Shown here piece by piece: positions 15,210-25,704 of a stretch of DNA of 64,000 nt. A program made the position numbers and the translations under genes. Each line of letters starts with the position of its first letter. The first letter of the stretch is position 1. The stretch is taken from assembly GCF_030264275.1 (NCBI RefSeq), contig NZ_CP127165.1, positions 794,001-858,000 of the forward strand, read 5' to 3'. The notes under the pieces were generated by a model. The model searched no databases. It was given only the letters and a program-made list of their open reading frames with translations, and was not told the DNA's origin. This DNA comes from Marivivens sp. LCG002 (lineage in GTDB: Bacteria; Pseudomonadota; Alphaproteobacteria; Rhodobacterales; Rhodobacteraceae).

Positions 15210-15710
15210 GTGGTTCTGGCGTTTACAGGCGAACACACCCAAAAGGTGGACAAGAAGGGACGGATGTCGATTCCAGCCCCTTATCGCCGTGTGCTGGAAG
15301 GCGGTGACCCCAAGTGGGCAGAAGGTCTCTCGCCGCGCGTCGTGATTGTCTATGGTCAGCATCTCAAGAACGAGCTTCAGGCCTATACCGTGGCCGAGCA
15401 CGAAAAGATCGTGGGCGAGATTTACGCGATGCCGCGCGAGCGCACGGCCGACAAAAAGCGACTCGCCCATCTCATGATCACCCAATCAACCGAGCTTGAG
15501 GTCGACAAGGATGGCCGCGTCATCCTTCCGCTCAAATTGCGCGAAAAGCTCAAGATCGAAGAGGGCGAGATCTATTTCCGCGGCATGGGCGACAGTTTCG
15601 AAATGTGGAATCAGGAAACATTCCAAGCCACGGTCGGTGCCGATATCGACAACTGGCTCGACGATATGCCCGATGACTTCGACCCGCTCAGTGTTTTGGG
15701 GGGAAGCTGA
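15210..15710 (+). CDS. mraZ: MraZ transcriptional regulator of the dcw cluster
   Basis: First gene of the division and cell wall cluster. A 166-residue protein with two SpoVT/AbrB-like swapped-hairpin domains: [22 protein letters not shown] (shown in part) at about 5-24 and [20 protein letters not shown] near residue 96. MraZ rings bind short repeats in the dcw promoter and repress it in other bacteria. The start is GTG with AGAGGC upstream. The stop overlaps rsmH by one base (TGATG). Confidence 0.95.
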   Translation: MVLAFTGEHTQKVDKKGRMSIPAPYRRVLEGGDPKWAEGLSPRVVIVYGQHLKNELQAYTVAEHEKIVGEIYAMPRERTADKKRLAHLMITQSTELEVDKDGRVILPLKLREKLKIEEGEIYFRGMGDSFEMWNQETFQATVGADIDNWLDDMPDDFDPLSVLGGS

Positions 15711-16678
15711 TGTCCTCTCCCGACCAGCCCCACATCTCAGTTCTCTTGCGGCCGCTTATCAATGCGGTCGCACCTGTTTCTGGCGTTTGGCTGGACGGCA
15801 CCTTCGGGGCAGGCGGCTATTCCCGAGCCTTGCTGGAGGCGGGTGCGGATAAAGTGATCGGCGTTGACCGCGATCCGCTCGCCTTTGAAATGGCTGCGCC
15901 TTGGGCGCATGAATACGGCGATCGGCTCGAACTGGTCGAAGGCACATTCTCGCGACTTGACGAATATGGTTCGGGTCTGGCGGGGGTTGTGCTCGATCTT
16001 GGGGTTTCGTCGATGCAGCTCGATCTCGCGGAGCGCGGCTTTTCCTTTATGCGCGACGGACCGCTCGATATGCGCATGTCGCAATCGGGACCCAGTGCCG
16101 CCGATCTGGTGAATACCGCCGAAGAGGTGGATCTTGCCGAGATCATTTATCTTTATGGCGAAGAGCGTGCGTCCCGCCGTATCGCCCGCGCCATCGTCAA
16201 TGCCCGCCCCATCGAAACAACGCTGCAGCTTGCCAGAATTGTGGAAAGCTGCCTGCCGCGTCCAAAGCCGGGGCAAAGTCATCCGGCCACCCGCACATTT
16301 CAGGCGCTCCGTATCGCTGTGAACGACGAATACGGTGAGCTGGCCGAAGGTCTTATGGCGGCGGAGCGCGCGCTCGCGCCGGGCGGTCAGTTGGCGGTTG
16401 TGACCTTCCATTCGGTCGAGGACCGCATGGTCAAACGTTTCCTTCAGGCCCGTTCGGGCAGCACGGGCAATGCGAACCGCTATGCCCCCGAGCTGCACCG
16501 CGAAACGCCTGCATTCGAATTGAAGAGCCGCAAGGCCATCGGTCCCGACGACCAAGAGCTTGCCGAGAATCCGCGTTCGCGGTCTGCAAAGCTTCGGGTT
16601 GCGGTGCGCACCGATGCGCCTTCGGGAGAAGTTGAACGATCCGCGCTGGGAATGCCTCTTCGCAAGGGTGAAAAGTGA
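15710..16678 (+). CDS. rsmH: 16S rRNA m4C1402 N4-methyltransferase
   Basis: RsmH (MraW) methylates N4 of C1402 in the 16S rRNA decoding centre using S-adenosylmethionine. The 322-residue protein has the SAM-binding loop [18 protein letters not shown] near residue 27, the [11 protein letters not shown] motif with the family sequence DLAERGFSF, and the late motif [16 protein letters not shown]. It is translationally coupled to mraZ on one side and ftsL on the other by single-base TGATG overlaps. Confidence 0.97.
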   Translation: MSSPDQPHISVLLRPLINAVAPVSGVWLDGTFGAGGYSRALLEAGADKVIGVDRDPLAFEMAAPWAHEYGDRLELVEGTFSRLDEYGSGLAGVVLDLGVSSMQLDLAERGFSFMRDGPLDMRMSQSGPSAADLVNTAEEVDLAEIIYLYGEERASRRIARAIVNARPIETTLQLARIVESCLPRPKPGQSHPATRTFQALRIAVNDEYGELAEGLMAAERALAPGGQLAVVTFHSVEDRMVKRFLQARSGSTGNANRYAPELHRETPAFELKSRKAIGPDDQELAENPRSRSAKLRVAVRTDAPSGEVERSALGMPLRKGEK

Positions 16679-17031
16679 TGCGTAGTATTCTTTATGTTCT
16701 GTCCGCACTCGCCGTCATGGCATTGGCGTTTTGGGCCTATCGCGAGAATTATGCGACCCAGCAACAGATCAAAGAAGTGCGCGCGCTTCATGCCCAGATC
16801 GGCGCGGCCCATGCGCGATTGAACACGCTCGAAGCGGAATGGGCTTACCTTAATCGTCCTGACCGTCTTCGCGATCTTGCGGACCTCAACTTCGAGCGTC
16901 TCGGACTGCTCCCGATCATGCCCGATGCCTTTGGTCGCGTCGATCAGGTGATCTATCCGATGCCCGACCTTCTCCCCATCACGGATGCGGTGGAAGTCAA
17001 AGGAACGCTGGAAGGGGAGGAGCCGCTATGA
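16678..17031 (+). CDS. ftsL: Cell division protein FtsL
   Basis: Bitopic divisome protein, partner of FtsQ and FtsB, that helps activate FtsWI. It has 117 residues: a short cytosolic start, one transmembrane helix (about 4-22, ILYVLSALAVMALAFWAY) and a periplasmic coiled-coil leucine-rich stretch (QQQIKEVRALHAQIGAAHAR, then LNTLEAEWAYLNRP). FtsL is poorly conserved. Length, topology and position between rsmH and ftsI make the call. The ATG at 16678 is preferred over a GTG one codon before. It overlaps ftsI by four bases. Confidence 0.92.
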   Translation: MRSILYVLSALAVMALAFWAYRENYATQQQIKEVRALHAQIGAAHARLNTLEAEWAYLNRPDRLRDLADLNFERLGLLPIMPDAFGRVDQVIYPMPDLLPITDAVEVKGTLEGEEPL

Positions 17032-18809
17032 TCCGCACACCGCTCCGTCCGCTTGCCCGCATTCTCAAGGCCCGTCAGGTCGGAGAAAACCCCGACGCCA
17101 TCGAAGCCGAAAACAAACGCGTCCGTCACGAGGAAATGCGGGACAAGTCGCGTTCGCGCGCCGAAGGCCGTCTTCTCATGCTCGGCATGATGTTCTTTTT
17201 CGCCTTTGTCGCGATCATCGGCAAAATGGGCATTATCGCCTCGACCGAACCCGAAGAGCCGCGCACCGCGCTCGTCACCAACCCGATCATCAACCAGCGC
17301 GCAAATATCGTGGATCGCAACGGCCGTATTCTCGCGACGAATATGGATACCCACGCGCTCTATGCCCAGCCGCAGATGATGGTCGATCCTACTCGTGCTG
17401 CGACGGAACTCGCCGCGATCTTCCCAGAGCTCGAGGCGGAAAAACTGCTCAAGGATTTTACGGGCAATCGTAAATTTCTCTGGATTCGCAAGCAGATCAG
17501 CCCCGAGCAGATGCAGCTTGTGCATGATATCGGCGAGCCCGGTCTTCTGTTCGGTCCGCGCGAGATGCGTCTTTATCCCAACGGCCCGATTGCGTCGCAC
17601 ATCCTTGGCGGTGCCCGTTTCGGGCGTGAGGGGGTGAACTCTGCCGAAGTGATCGGTGTCGCGGGTGTCGAAAAGCAGTTCGACGAGTATTTGCGGGATC
17701 CCGCAAACGCGGGTGCGCCGCTCCAGCTCTCCATCGACCTCACGATTCAGGCCGCGACCGAACGTGTGCTTGCAGGCGGCATGATGCTCATGAACGCCAA
17801 AGGCGCGACGTCGATCCTGATGGATGTCCACACGGGCGAGATTGTCGCGATGGCGTCGCTTCCCGACTTCGATCCCAACAACCGACCGCGTGTGCTGACC
17901 ACAGGCGATCAATCCGACAGCCCGCTCTTCAACCGCGCTGTGCAGGGTGTGTACGAGCTCGGCTCCACCTTCAAGATATTTGCGGTCGCACAGGCCATGG
18001 AGCTTGGCCTGATCAACCCCGACACCATGATCGACACCAAAGGGCCGATGACCTGGGGTCGTTTCCGTATCAACGATTTCCACAACTACGGCCCGCAGCT
18101 GACCAGCACGGATGTGATCGTCAAGTCCTCGAACGTTGGCACCGCGCGCATCGCGCTCCAGATCGGACCCGAGCGCCAGAAGGCTTTTCTTGAAACGCTT
18201 GGGTTCCTCAAGCCGACCAGCGTCGAGTTGATCGAAGCGCCTTCGGGGCGTCCGCTTCAGCCGAAGCAGTGGTCGGAGATTTCGACCATGACCATTTCCT
18301 ATGGTCACGGTTTGTCGGCCTCGCCGCTTCACCTTGCTGCGGCTTATGCGACGATTGCCAACGGCGGCTATCAGGTGTCGCCGACCCTGCTGCGTCAAGA
18401 TCACCCCGCCTTGGGCGAGCGCGTGATGTCCGAGCGTTCGGCAGATGCCGCCGTCGACATGCTGCGTCAGGTGGTCGTGCGCGGCACCGCATCCTTTGGC
18501 GAGGTTGTCGGTTACGAAGTGGCGGGCAAAACGGGCACCGCCGATAAGCCCAAGCCGACGGGCGGATATTATGACGACAAGGTCATCGCGACCTTTGCCT
18601 CCATGTTCCCCGCCTCCGACCCCAAGTATGTGCTGATCGTGACGCTCGACGAACCTGTCGAAACCTCGGGCACCGAGCCGCGCCGCACCGCAGGCTGGAC
18701 TGCGGTTCCCGTGGCCGCAGAGATGATCCGCCGCGTCGCCCCTCTACTTGGGCTCAGACCACAGATTGAAATGTCCTCCCTAGAGGGTGTAACACTCACC
18801 TCGAATTGA
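17028..18809 (+). CDS. ftsI: Septal peptidoglycan transpeptidase (PBP3/FtsI)
   Basis: Class B penicillin-binding protein that cross-links septal peptidoglycan with FtsW. The 593-residue chain has a basic cytosolic N-terminus, one membrane helix (about 49-70), a pedestal domain (NPIINQRANIVDRNGRILA) and a C-terminal transpeptidase. The active-site motifs are STFK at 313-316 (Ser313 nucleophile), SSN at 367-369 and KTGT at 501-504. The start overlaps ftsL by four bases. The next gene murE begins 12 bases after the stop. Confidence 0.96.
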   Translation: MIRTPLRPLARILKARQVGENPDAIEAENKRVRHEEMRDKSRSRAEGRLLMLGMMFFFAFVAIIGKMGIIASTEPEEPRTALVTNPIINQRANIVDRNGRILATNMDTHALYAQPQMMVDPTRAATELAAIFPELEAEKLLKDFTGNRKFLWIRKQISPEQMQLVHDIGEPGLLFGPREMRLYPNGPIASHILGGARFGREGVNSAEVIGVAGVEKQFDEYLRDPANAGAPLQLSIDLTIQAATERVLAGGMMLMNAKGATSILMDVHTGEIVAMASLPDFDPNNRPRVLTTGDQSDSPLFNRAVQGVYELGSTFKIFAVAQAMELGLINPDTMIDTKGPMTWGRFRINDFHNYGPQLTSTDVIVKSSNVGTARIALQIGPERQKAFLETLGFLKPTSVELIEAPSGRPLQPKQWSEISTMTISYGHGLSASPLHLAAAYATIANGGYQVSPTLLRQDHPALGERVMSERSADAAVDMLRQVVVRGTASFGEVVGYEVAGKTGTADKPKPTGGYYDDKVIATFASMFPASDPKYVLIVTLDEPVETSGTEPRRTAGWTAVPVAAEMIRRVAPLLGLRPQIEMSSLEGVTLTSN

Positions 18810-18821
18810 ACGGGGAACGGC

Positions 18822-20333
18822 ATGACCAACGGGGCAGCAAACAAAAACTCTAATCTTGCGGCCCTTGGACTGCGTGCACGCGGCGGCAAAGAGGCGCAGA
18901 TCACCGCGATCAGCGTCGATAGCCGCGAGGTGACCCAAGGCACGCTGTTCTTTGCGCTTCCCGGAACCAAGGTGCATGGCGCAAGCTTTGTCGCCAAAGC
19001 GCTTGCCCAAGGGGCAGCGGCTGTTCTCACCGATCCAGAAGGTGCCGCTTTGTGCAGTGCCGAAGTCGAAGCCGCAGGCGCGGCTCTCATCGTGGCCGAA
19101 GACGCCCGTGCGGCGCTTGCGCAAACTGCCTCGATCTGGTTCGGCCCGACACCCTCGACCGTGGTCGCCGTCACGGGAACGAACGGGAAAACGTCGGTCT
19201 CAACATTTTGCCGCCAGATCTGGCTCGAACTGGGGCACGAGGCATGCAATCTCGGAACCACGGGGGTCGAAGGCGCATGGACCTATCCGCTGCGCCACAC
19301 CACGCCCGAGCCGATCACGCTCCACCGCGTGATGGCCGAAGCGGCGCGTCAAGGTGTGACCCATCTGTCGATGGAAGCGTCCAGCCACGGTCTTGACCAG
19401 CGCCGCCTTGACGGGGTCATGCTCAAAGCGGCGGGCTTTACCAATTTCACCCAAGACCATCTCGATTATCACAAGACTTTCGAGGCTTATTTCGAAGCCA
19501 AGATGGGGCTTTTCGACCGTGTTCTTCCCCCCGAAGCGGGAGCCGTGATCAATATCGATGATCCCAAAGGTACCCGCGTGGCTGACATCGCCGAAGATCG
19601 CGGTCAAGAGGTGATCCGTGTCGGACGCCGCGAGGATGCCGACCTTTACCTCAGCGCCCAGCGGTTCGATGCGACGGGGCAGGAGCTTCGTTTCTCCTTC
19701 GAGGGGAAAACCTATCTCAAGCGGCTCAACCTCGTCGGCGGGTTTCAGGCGGACAACGTGCTTCTTGCGGCAGGTCTTGTCATCGCTGCGGGCGAGGACC
19801 CTGCTGCCGTTTTCGAAACGCTTCCTTATCTGACCACGGTGCGGGGCCGCATGCAGCTTGCGGCAACGCGTGCGAACGGGGCTGCGGTCTTTGTCGATTA
19901 CGCACATACCCCCGATGCGGTGCGCACCGCTCTTCGGGCCATGCGCCCGCATGTCATGGGTCGCATCATCGCCATCGTCGGGGCAGGGGGCGACCGCGAC
20001 ACGCTAAAGCGTCCCTTGATGGGCGCAGAAGCCGTGCGCAACGCCGATTTCGTGATCGTCACCGACGACAATCCGCGATCGGAGGACCCCGCCAAAATCC
20101 GCGCCGCTGTCCTCGAAGGCGCGATCAATGCCGGTGGATCGGACCGCGTGATGGAGGTGGCCGACCGCGCCGAAGCCATCCTTCGCGCCGCCGATATGCT
20201 TGAACCTGGTGACGCTCTTCTTGTGGCCGGCAAAGGCCATGAAACGGGCCAGATCATCGGGGACGATATTTTGCCCTTTGACGATGTGGAACAGGCCAGC
20301 GTGGCCGTTGCCGCTCTGGATGGAAAAATCTGA
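18822..20333 (+). CDS. murE: UDP-MurNAc-L-Ala-D-Glu:meso-diaminopimelate ligase
   Basis: Adds the third residue of the peptidoglycan stem peptide. The 503-residue Mur ligase has the N-terminal UDP-substrate domain, the ATP loop GTNGKTS at 119-125, the central domain with MEASSHGLDQRRLDG, and the C-terminal DDNPRSEDP. The DNPR motif is the signature of enzymes that use meso-diaminopimelate, so this organism has the Gram-negative type of wall. The stop overlaps murF by one base (TGATG). Confidence 0.97.
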   Translation: MTNGAANKNSNLAALGLRARGGKEAQITAISVDSREVTQGTLFFALPGTKVHGASFVAKALAQGAAAVLTDPEGAALCSAEVEAAGAALIVAEDARAALAQTASIWFGPTPSTVVAVTGTNGKTSVSTFCRQIWLELGHEACNLGTTGVEGAWTYPLRHTTPEPITLHRVMAEAARQGVTHLSMEASSHGLDQRRLDGVMLKAAGFTNFTQDHLDYHKTFEAYFEAKMGLFDRVLPPEAGAVINIDDPKGTRVADIAEDRGQEVIRVGRREDADLYLSAQRFDATGQELRFSFEGKTYLKRLNLVGGFQADNVLLAAGLVIAAGEDPAAVFETLPYLTTVRGRMQLAATRANGAAVFVDYAHTPDAVRTALRAMRPHVMGRIIAIVGAGGDRDTLKRPLMGAEAVRNADFVIVTDDNPRSEDPAKIRAAVLEGAINAGGSDRVMEVADRAEAILRAADMLEPGDALLVAGKGHETGQIIGDDILPFDDVEQASVAVAALDGKI

Positions 20334-21775
20334 TGGCCCTTTGGACTTCAAAAGACGCAGCCCAAGCCACGGGCGGCCACGCCACGACCGAGTTTGAGGT
20401 GAACGGCGTCTCGATCGACACGCGCACTTTGGCCAAGGGCGATCTTTTCGTTGCGCTCAAAGCGGCGCGCGACGGTCACGAGTTTGTGGCGCAAGCACTC
20501 GAAAAAGGGGCGGCTGCGGCTCTCGTTACCCATCGACCCGAAGGCGTGCCCGAAAGCGCTCCGCTTTTGATCGTTCCCGATGTGCTTGCCGCGCTCGAAG
20601 CACTGGGGCGCGCAGCGCGGGCGCGCACTGCGGCGCGCGTTGTCGCCGTGACAGGTTCGGTCGGTAAAACATCGACCAAAGAAATGCTGCGCACCGTTCT
20701 TGCCAAACAGGGAAGAACACACGCCGCCGAAGCCAGCTACAACAACCATTGGGGCGTGCCGCTGACGCTGGCCCGCATGCCCGAGGACACCGAATATGCG
20801 GTGATCGAAATCGGCATGAACCATCCCGGCGAAATCTCGCCGTTGGTCAAGATGGCGCGGCCGCATGTGGTCATGGTGACAACCGTTGCCGCCGCCCACC
20901 TCGAAGCCTTTGAGAACATCGAAGGCATCGCCCGTGAAAAGGCGTCGATCTGCGACGGCCTCGAACCGGGTGGCATTGCAGTGCTGAACGGCGATTTGCC
21001 AACGACGCCGATCCTCCTTGACGCGGCCAATGCGAAAAACGCCAAGATCATCACGTTCGGCCAAAGCGCAGGCTGTCACCACCGCCTCGCTGATCTGCGC
21101 ATTCGCGAAGGCCATACGATCGCCAAAGGCCGCGCCTGGCGCACGCCTGTTCTGCTCAAAGTCGGCACCGAAGGGCGGCATTTCGCCCAGAACGCAATGG
21201 GAGTGATTGCAGTTGTCACAGCGCTCGGGGCCGATCGTGTGACGGCGCTTCTCGATCTTGCCGAATGGGCTCCGCCCGCAGGGCGCGGCACCGCGGAAGT
21301 CGTCTATCTCGATTCCGCCAAATCGGATGAATATCTCGATCTCATCGACGATGCCTTCAACGCCAATCCGACATCCCTTGCCGCCTCTCTCGAAGTGCTC
21401 GCGGCACGCACCCCGCGCAACGGTGTCGGGCGCTGGAACACGGGCCGCAGGATCGCGATCCTTGGCGATATGCTCGAACTCGGACCCGACGAGCTCGCGC
21501 TTCATGCCCAAGTGGCCAAGGACCGCTCACTGGAAAACGTGGCCCTTGTGCATTGCGTCGGCCCACGTATGAAGCACCTTCACGACGCCCTTCCCGAAGA
21601 GAAAAAAGGCCGCTGGGCTCAGAGCGCCACGGACCTCATCCCGCATGTGGCAAAATTGGTCGACAGCGGGGATGTCGTTCTCGTCAAAGGCTCCAAGGGG
21701 AGCAAAGTCAGCCTCGTTGTTGACGCCATCCGCAAAATGGGGCAACGCAACCCCAGATTGGAAGAAGAGGTTTAA
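20333..21775 (+). CDS. murF: UDP-MurNAc-tripeptide:D-Ala-D-Ala ligase
   Basis: Completes the cytoplasmic UDP-MurNAc pentapeptide. A 480-residue Mur ligase with ATP loop GSVGKTSTKEML near 108-119, then NNHWGVPLTLARM and IEIGMNHPGEI, all characteristic of MurF. The C-terminal domain carries YLDSAKSDEYLDLIDDAFNANPTS (shown in part), although the usual tyrosine-rich YNANP motif reads FNANP. It is coupled to murE and followed three bases later by mraY. Confidence 0.96.
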   Translation: MALWTSKDAAQATGGHATTEFEVNGVSIDTRTLAKGDLFVALKAARDGHEFVAQALEKGAAAALVTHRPEGVPESAPLLIVPDVLAALEALGRAARARTAARVVAVTGSVGKTSTKEMLRTVLAKQGRTHAAEASYNNHWGVPLTLARMPEDTEYAVIEIGMNHPGEISPLVKMARPHVVMVTTVAAAHLEAFENIEGIAREKASICDGLEPGGIAVLNGDLPTTPILLDAANAKNAKIITFGQSAGCHHRLADLRIREGHTIAKGRAWRTPVLLKVGTEGRHFAQNAMGVIAVVTALGADRVTALLDLAEWAPPAGRGTAEVVYLDSAKSDEYLDLIDDAFNANPTSLAASLEVLAARTPRNGVGRWNTGRRIAILGDMLELGPDELALHAQVAKDRSLENVALVHCVGPRMKHLHDALPEEKKGRWAQSATDLIPHVAKLVDSGDVVLVKGSKGSKVSLVVDAIRKMGQRNPRLEEEV

Positions 21776-21778
21776 TAC

Positions 21779-22861
21779 ATGCTCTATTGGCTCACCGCGC
21801 TGTCTGACGGCGGCGATGTATTCAACCTCTTTCGCTACATCACCTTCCGTGCGGGCGGTGCGCTTTTCACGGGTCTGATCTTCGGCTTTTTGTTCGGCAA
21901 GCCGCTGATCAATGTGCTGCGCCGCAAACAGGGCAAGGGTCAACCGATCCGCGCGGACGGCCCCGAGGCACATTTCGCCAAACAGGGCACCCCGACCATG
22001 GGCGGTCTGTTGATCGTTGGCGCTTTGACCGTTTCGACGCTCCTCTGGGCGCGCCTCGACAATCCCTATGTGCTTCTCGTTCTCTTTGTGACCCTGTCCT
22101 ATGCGCTGATCGGCTTTGCCGACGATTACGCCAAGGTGCGCAAACAGAATACCGACGGTGTCTCGGGCAAAGTCCGCCTTGTCCTCGGCTTTCTCGTCGC
22201 AGGTATCGCCGGCTTCTGGGCCGCGTCCTTCCATCCCGAAGGTTTGACCTATCAACTGGCACTGCCGGTCTTCAAGGATGCGCTGATCAACCTGTCGTTC
22301 TTTTTTATCCCCTTCGCCATGATCGTCATCGTCGGCGCGGCGAATGCGGTGAATTTCACCGATGGCCTCGATGGTCTTGCGATCATGCCCGTGATGATCG
22401 CCGCAGGAACCTTCGGCATCATCGCCTACGCCGTAGGCCGTGTGGACTTCACCGACTATCTTGATGTCCACTATGTGCCTGATACAGGGGAGCTTTTGAT
22501 CTTCTGCGCGGGTCTCATCGGCGGCGGTCTCGGCTTTTTGTGGTATAACGCTCCGCCTGCCGCTGTGTTCATGGGGGATACCGGCTCGCTCGCTTTGGGC
22601 GGCGCACTCGGATCCATCGCGGTCGCCACCAAACACGAGATTGTGCTCGCCATCGTCGGCGGCCTCTTCGTGATGGAAACCCTCAGCGTGATCATTCAGG
22701 TGGCCTATTTCAAACGCACCGGCAAACGGGTCTTCCTGATGGCCCCTATCCATCACCACTACGAGAAAAAAGGCTGGTCCGAACCCCAGATCGTAATCCG
22801 CTTCTGGATCATCTCGCTGATCCTTGCGATGATCGGTCTGGCCACACTCAAAGTGCGCTGA
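21779..22861 (+). CDS. mraY: Phospho-MurNAc-pentapeptide transferase
   Basis: Inner-membrane enzyme that makes lipid I from the UDP-MurNAc-pentapeptide and undecaprenyl phosphate. The 360-residue polytopic protein has about ten membrane helices. It shows the catalytic and substrate motifs [15 protein letters not shown] (Asp pair), [13 protein letters not shown] and the late [11 protein letters not shown] histidine loop. It ends directly at a dispersed repeat element and is followed by a 128-bp gap before murD. Confidence 0.97.
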   Translation: MLYWLTALSDGGDVFNLFRYITFRAGGALFTGLIFGFLFGKPLINVLRRKQGKGQPIRADGPEAHFAKQGTPTMGGLLIVGALTVSTLLWARLDNPYVLLVLFVTLSYALIGFADDYAKVRKQNTDGVSGKVRLVLGFLVAGIAGFWAASFHPEGLTYQLALPVFKDALINLSFFFIPFAMIVIVGAANAVNFTDGLDGLAIMPVMIAAGTFGIIAYAVGRVDFTDYLDVHYVPDTGELLIFCAGLIGGGLGFLWYNAPPAAVFMGDTGSLALGGALGSIAVATKHEIVLAIVGGLFVMETLSVIIQVAYFKRTGKRVFLMAPIHHHYEKKGWSEPQIVIRFWIISLILAMIGLATLKVR

Positions 22862-22923
22862 TTGCCTTTGTGCCGCAAATATCCCGGGTGAATTGGCCAA
22901 AGGCCAAGAGGGCAGAGCCCTCC
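22862..22923 (-). repeat. Dispersed intergenic repeat, copy B
   Basis: Read on the minus strand it has hairpin 1 (GAGGGC-TCT-GCCCTC), hairpin 2 (TTGGCC-TTT-GGCCAA) and the tail ATTCACCCGGGATATTT followed by GCGGCACAAAGGCAA. This is the same architecture as copy A at 3889-3959, with different but still complementary arms. It fills the gap between mraY and murD. Confidence 0.75.
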
Positions 22924-22989
22924 CTTTCGCCTCTCTTGCCATTGCGCGAGAGGGGCGGCACCTTCCTGCCAGTCAACGGAGGCTGATCC

Positions 22990-24387
22990 ATGATTCCCGT
23001 CCAAGGGTTCGAGAACCAAACCGTCGCTGTCTTGGGCCTAGGCCGGTCGGGGCGCGCCACCGCCAAAGCTTTGGCCGCAGGCGGTGCCCATCCCCTGTGC
23101 TGGGACGATAGCCCCTCGGGCCGCGAAGCTGCCGAAACCGAAGGCTTCGAGATACGTGATCTGACCCGCGAGGGGGCCCTTGACGGTGTCGCCGCGCTCA
23201 TCGTCTCGCCCGGCATCCCGCATCTCTATCCCGCGCCGCATCCCGTCATCGCCCTCGCATGGGATGCAGGCGTGCCCGTCGACAATGACATCGGCCTGTT
23301 CTTCCGCTCCTTTGCGGCAGAAGGCTTCGACGATTTCGACACAAGCCCCCGCGTCATCGCAATCACCGGCTCCAACGGAAAATCCACGACCTCGGCGCTG
23401 ACCCACCACATCCTCAAGGAATGCGGCCGTCCGACCCAACTTGCAGGTAATATCGGTCGAGGCGTCCTCGATATCGATCCGCCGCAAGACGGCGAAGTCA
23501 TCGTGCTTGAACTTTCCTCCTATCAGACCGATCTGGCACGGGCTTTGACCCCCGATATCGCGGTTCTGACCAACCTCAGCCCCGACCACCTTGATCGTCA
23601 CGCAGGTCTTGGCGGATATTTCGCGGCCAAGCGCCGTTTGTTCGCTGAAGGCGGGCCGGACCGCGCCATCATCGGCGTCGACGAAAACGAGGGACGCTAT
23701 CTTGCCAATCAGCTTGCCATGGGCCAAGCCGATGACCGCGTGATTTCGATCTCGAGCGGCCGCAAACTCTCGGGCGAGGGCTGGAGCGTTTTCGCGCGCA
23801 AGGGCTTTCTCTCCGAATACCGCAAAGGCCGTCAGGTCGGCTCGATCGACCTACGAGAGATTGTGGGGCTGCCCGGGGCGCACAATCATCAGAACGCCTG
23901 TGCCGCCTATGCGGCCTGCCGCACGCTCGGGATCGGGCCGCGACAGATCGAAGAGGCGATGAAATCCTACCCCGGACTTCCGCATCGCTCCCAACTCATT
24001 GCCGAAATCGGGGGCGTGAAATACGTCAACGACTCCAAAGCCACGAATGTGGATAGCGCCGCCAAAGCGCTTCAGGCGTTCCCGCGCATCCGCTGGATTT
24101 GCGGCGGCCTCGAGAAAGAGGGCGGTGTGGACGCGCTCTTGCCCCATGTGGGATCGGTCGCCAAAGCCTATGTCATCGGGCGTGAAGCCGAGAAATTCGC
24201 TCTCGCCCTAAAAGGCGTCGACGCCGAGATTTGCACGACGATGGAGGTGGCCGTCACTCGCGCCGCCGCCGAGGCCGAGGCAGGCGATGTCGTGCTCCTT
24301 GCGCCTGCCTGCGCAAGTTTCGATCAGTATGACAGCTTCGAAAAACGCGGCGAGGATTTCGCCGCACAGGTCGCCAAACTGGGCTAA
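22990..24387 (+). CDS. murD: UDP-MurNAc-L-alanine:D-glutamate ligase
   Basis: Adds D-glutamate to UDP-MurNAc-L-Ala. The 465-residue ligase has an N-terminal Rossmann-like domain ([17 protein letters not shown]), the ATP loop GSNGKSTT near 130, the conserved LELSSYQTD motif and [10 protein letters not shown]. The C-terminal domain shows [22 protein letters not shown] ribosome-binding site precedes the ATG. The 3' end overlaps a convergent flavoprotein gene by four bases, which splits the otherwise collinear cluster. Confidence 0.97.
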   Translation: MIPVQGFENQTVAVLGLGRSGRATAKALAAGGAHPLCWDDSPSGREAAETEGFEIRDLTREGALDGVAALIVSPGIPHLYPAPHPVIALAWDAGVPVDNDIGLFFRSFAAEGFDDFDTSPRVIAITGSNGKSTTSALTHHILKECGRPTQLAGNIGRGVLDIDPPQDGEVIVLELSSYQTDLARALTPDIAVLTNLSPDHLDRHAGLGGYFAAKRRLFAEGGPDRAIIGVDENEGRYLANQLAMGQADDRVISISSGRKLSGEGWSVFARKGFLSEYRKGRQVGSIDLREIVGLPGAHNHQNACAAYAACRTLGIGPRQIEEAMKSYPGLPHRSQLIAEIGGVKYVNDSKATNVDSAAKALQAFPRIRWICGGLEKEGGVDALLPHVGSVAKAYVIGREAEKFALALKGVDAEICTTMEVAVTRAAAEAEAGDVVLLAPACASFDQYDSFEKRGEDFAAQVAKLG

Positions 24388-25562
24388 GCGCTGATCGCGC
24401 GGCCCGCAGCGGCCGCCGATGCCCAAGCCCATTGGAAGTTATACCCGCCAAGCCAGCCCGTGACATCGACACATTCGCCGATGAAATAGAGGCCTTTGAC
24501 CTTTTTGGCTTCCATTGTCTTGGAGGAAAGCTCGTCCGTGTCGATCCCGCCGAGCGTGACTTCGGCGGTGCGATACCCTTCGCTGCCTGTCGGGACCAAT
24601 TCCCAAGCGTGAAGCTGATCGGCAAGCTCGGTCAGGCGTTTGTCGGACCAGTCTGCGATATTGCCGGACATATCCATGACCCCCGCCAGATGTTCGACAA
24701 GCCGCGCTGGAAAAATCATCCCGAGGATGGTCGTCAGGTTCTTTTTCCCCGCCCCACGCTTTTCCGATTTGAGGAATTCGGCCAAGGACCTCTTGGGCGA
24801 CATATCGAGCGTGATGGCCTCTCCCTCGCGCCAATAGGACGAGACCTGGAGCATCGACGGCCCCGAAAGACCGCGATGGGTGAACAGCATTCCTTCGGTA
24901 AAGGCAGGCCCCCGCTCCGCGCGGGCCGTGACTTCGCTGGACAGACCCGCAAGCGCCTTGAAGCGCTCCGCATCAAAGGTAAAGGGCACAAGGCCCGCGC
25001 GCGTTTCCGTCACCCTGATCCCGAAATCCGAGGCGATTTTGTAACCGATGCCCGTCGCACCCATCTTCGGGATCGACTTGCCGCCCGTCGCCACGACGAG
25101 GTTCTCGGCCTCGACCAAGACGCGCCGCCCTTGGCGCGAGAGCGCCACGTGGAAGTGGTCACCGTCTTTCTGGATCGCTTCGATCTCTGTCTGGAGCCAG
25201 AGGTCCGCGCCCGCCTTGTCCATTTCCTGTCGCAGCATCGCGACGACATCCTTGGCGCTTTCGTCGCAAAAGAGCTGGCCGAGGGTCTTTTCGTGCCATG
25301 CTATGCCGTATTTGGCCATCAGCTCGATAAAGTCCCATTGTGTGAATTGTGACAGTGCCGACTTATGAAAATGCGGATTGGCGCAGATATAGTTCGAAAA
25401 TTGAATGTCGAGGTTGGTGAAATTACAGCGTCCACCGCCCGAGATGCGGATCTTCTCGCCCGCCGCTTTGGCATGGTCGATCACGAGAACATCGGCCCCC
25501 GCGCGCGAGGCGCAAAACATACCCGCGGCACCCGCTCCGAGAATGAGTGTCTTCACTTTCAT
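24384..25562 (-). CDS. NAD(P)/FAD-dependent oxidoreductase, HI0933/BaiN family
   Basis: A 392-residue flavoprotein with N-terminal FAD-binding Rossmann motif ([17 protein letters not shown]). It has the family hallmarks [16 protein letters not shown] and [20 protein letters not shown], and a C-terminal FAD motif [22 protein letters not shown]. The family (TIGR00275-like, aminoacetone oxidase or BaiN type) is widespread but its physiological reaction is unknown. It is transcribed against the dcw genes, convergent with murD and divergent from ftsW. Confidence 0.9.
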   Translation of the reverse strand: MKVKTLILGAGAAGMFCASRAGADVLVIDHAKAAGEKIRISGGGRCNFTNLDIQFSNYICANPHFHKSALSQFTQWDFIELMAKYGIAWHEKTLGQLFCDESAKDVVAMLRQEMDKAGADLWLQTEIEAIQKDGDHFHVALSRQGRRVLVEAENLVVATGGKSIPKMGATGIGYKIASDFGIRVTETRAGLVPFTFDAERFKALAGLSSEVTARAERGPAFTEGMLFTHRGLSGPSMLQVSSYWREGEAITLDMSPKRSLAEFLKSEKRGAGKKNLTTILGMIFPARLVEHLAGVMDMSGNIADWSDKRLTELADQLHAWELVPTGSEGYRTAEVTLGGIDTDELSSKTMEAKKVKGLYFIGECVDVTGWLGGYNFQWAWASAAAAGRAISA

Positions 25563-25603
25563 GACTGGCCTGCCTTTTTAGGATCGGGAACGCGCGATTT
25601 CCG

Positions 25604-25632
25604 CCGATTGCCCTGAATTTACTGGCAATCGG
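25604..25632. promoter_or_regulatory. Inverted repeat in the divergent gap before ftsW
   Basis: CCGATTGCC and GGCAATCGG form a 9-bp perfect inverted repeat with an 11-base spacer, in the 142-bp gap between the flavoprotein gene and ftsW. It could be an operator or a leader hairpin. There is no T tract after it. Confidence 0.4.
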
Positions 25633-25704
25633 GCGCAGCACGGGTTAGCATTATTCTCAGACCCGGACAACGGGCACAATTGAGGCAGATAAAGCGGTAT
25701 ATCC

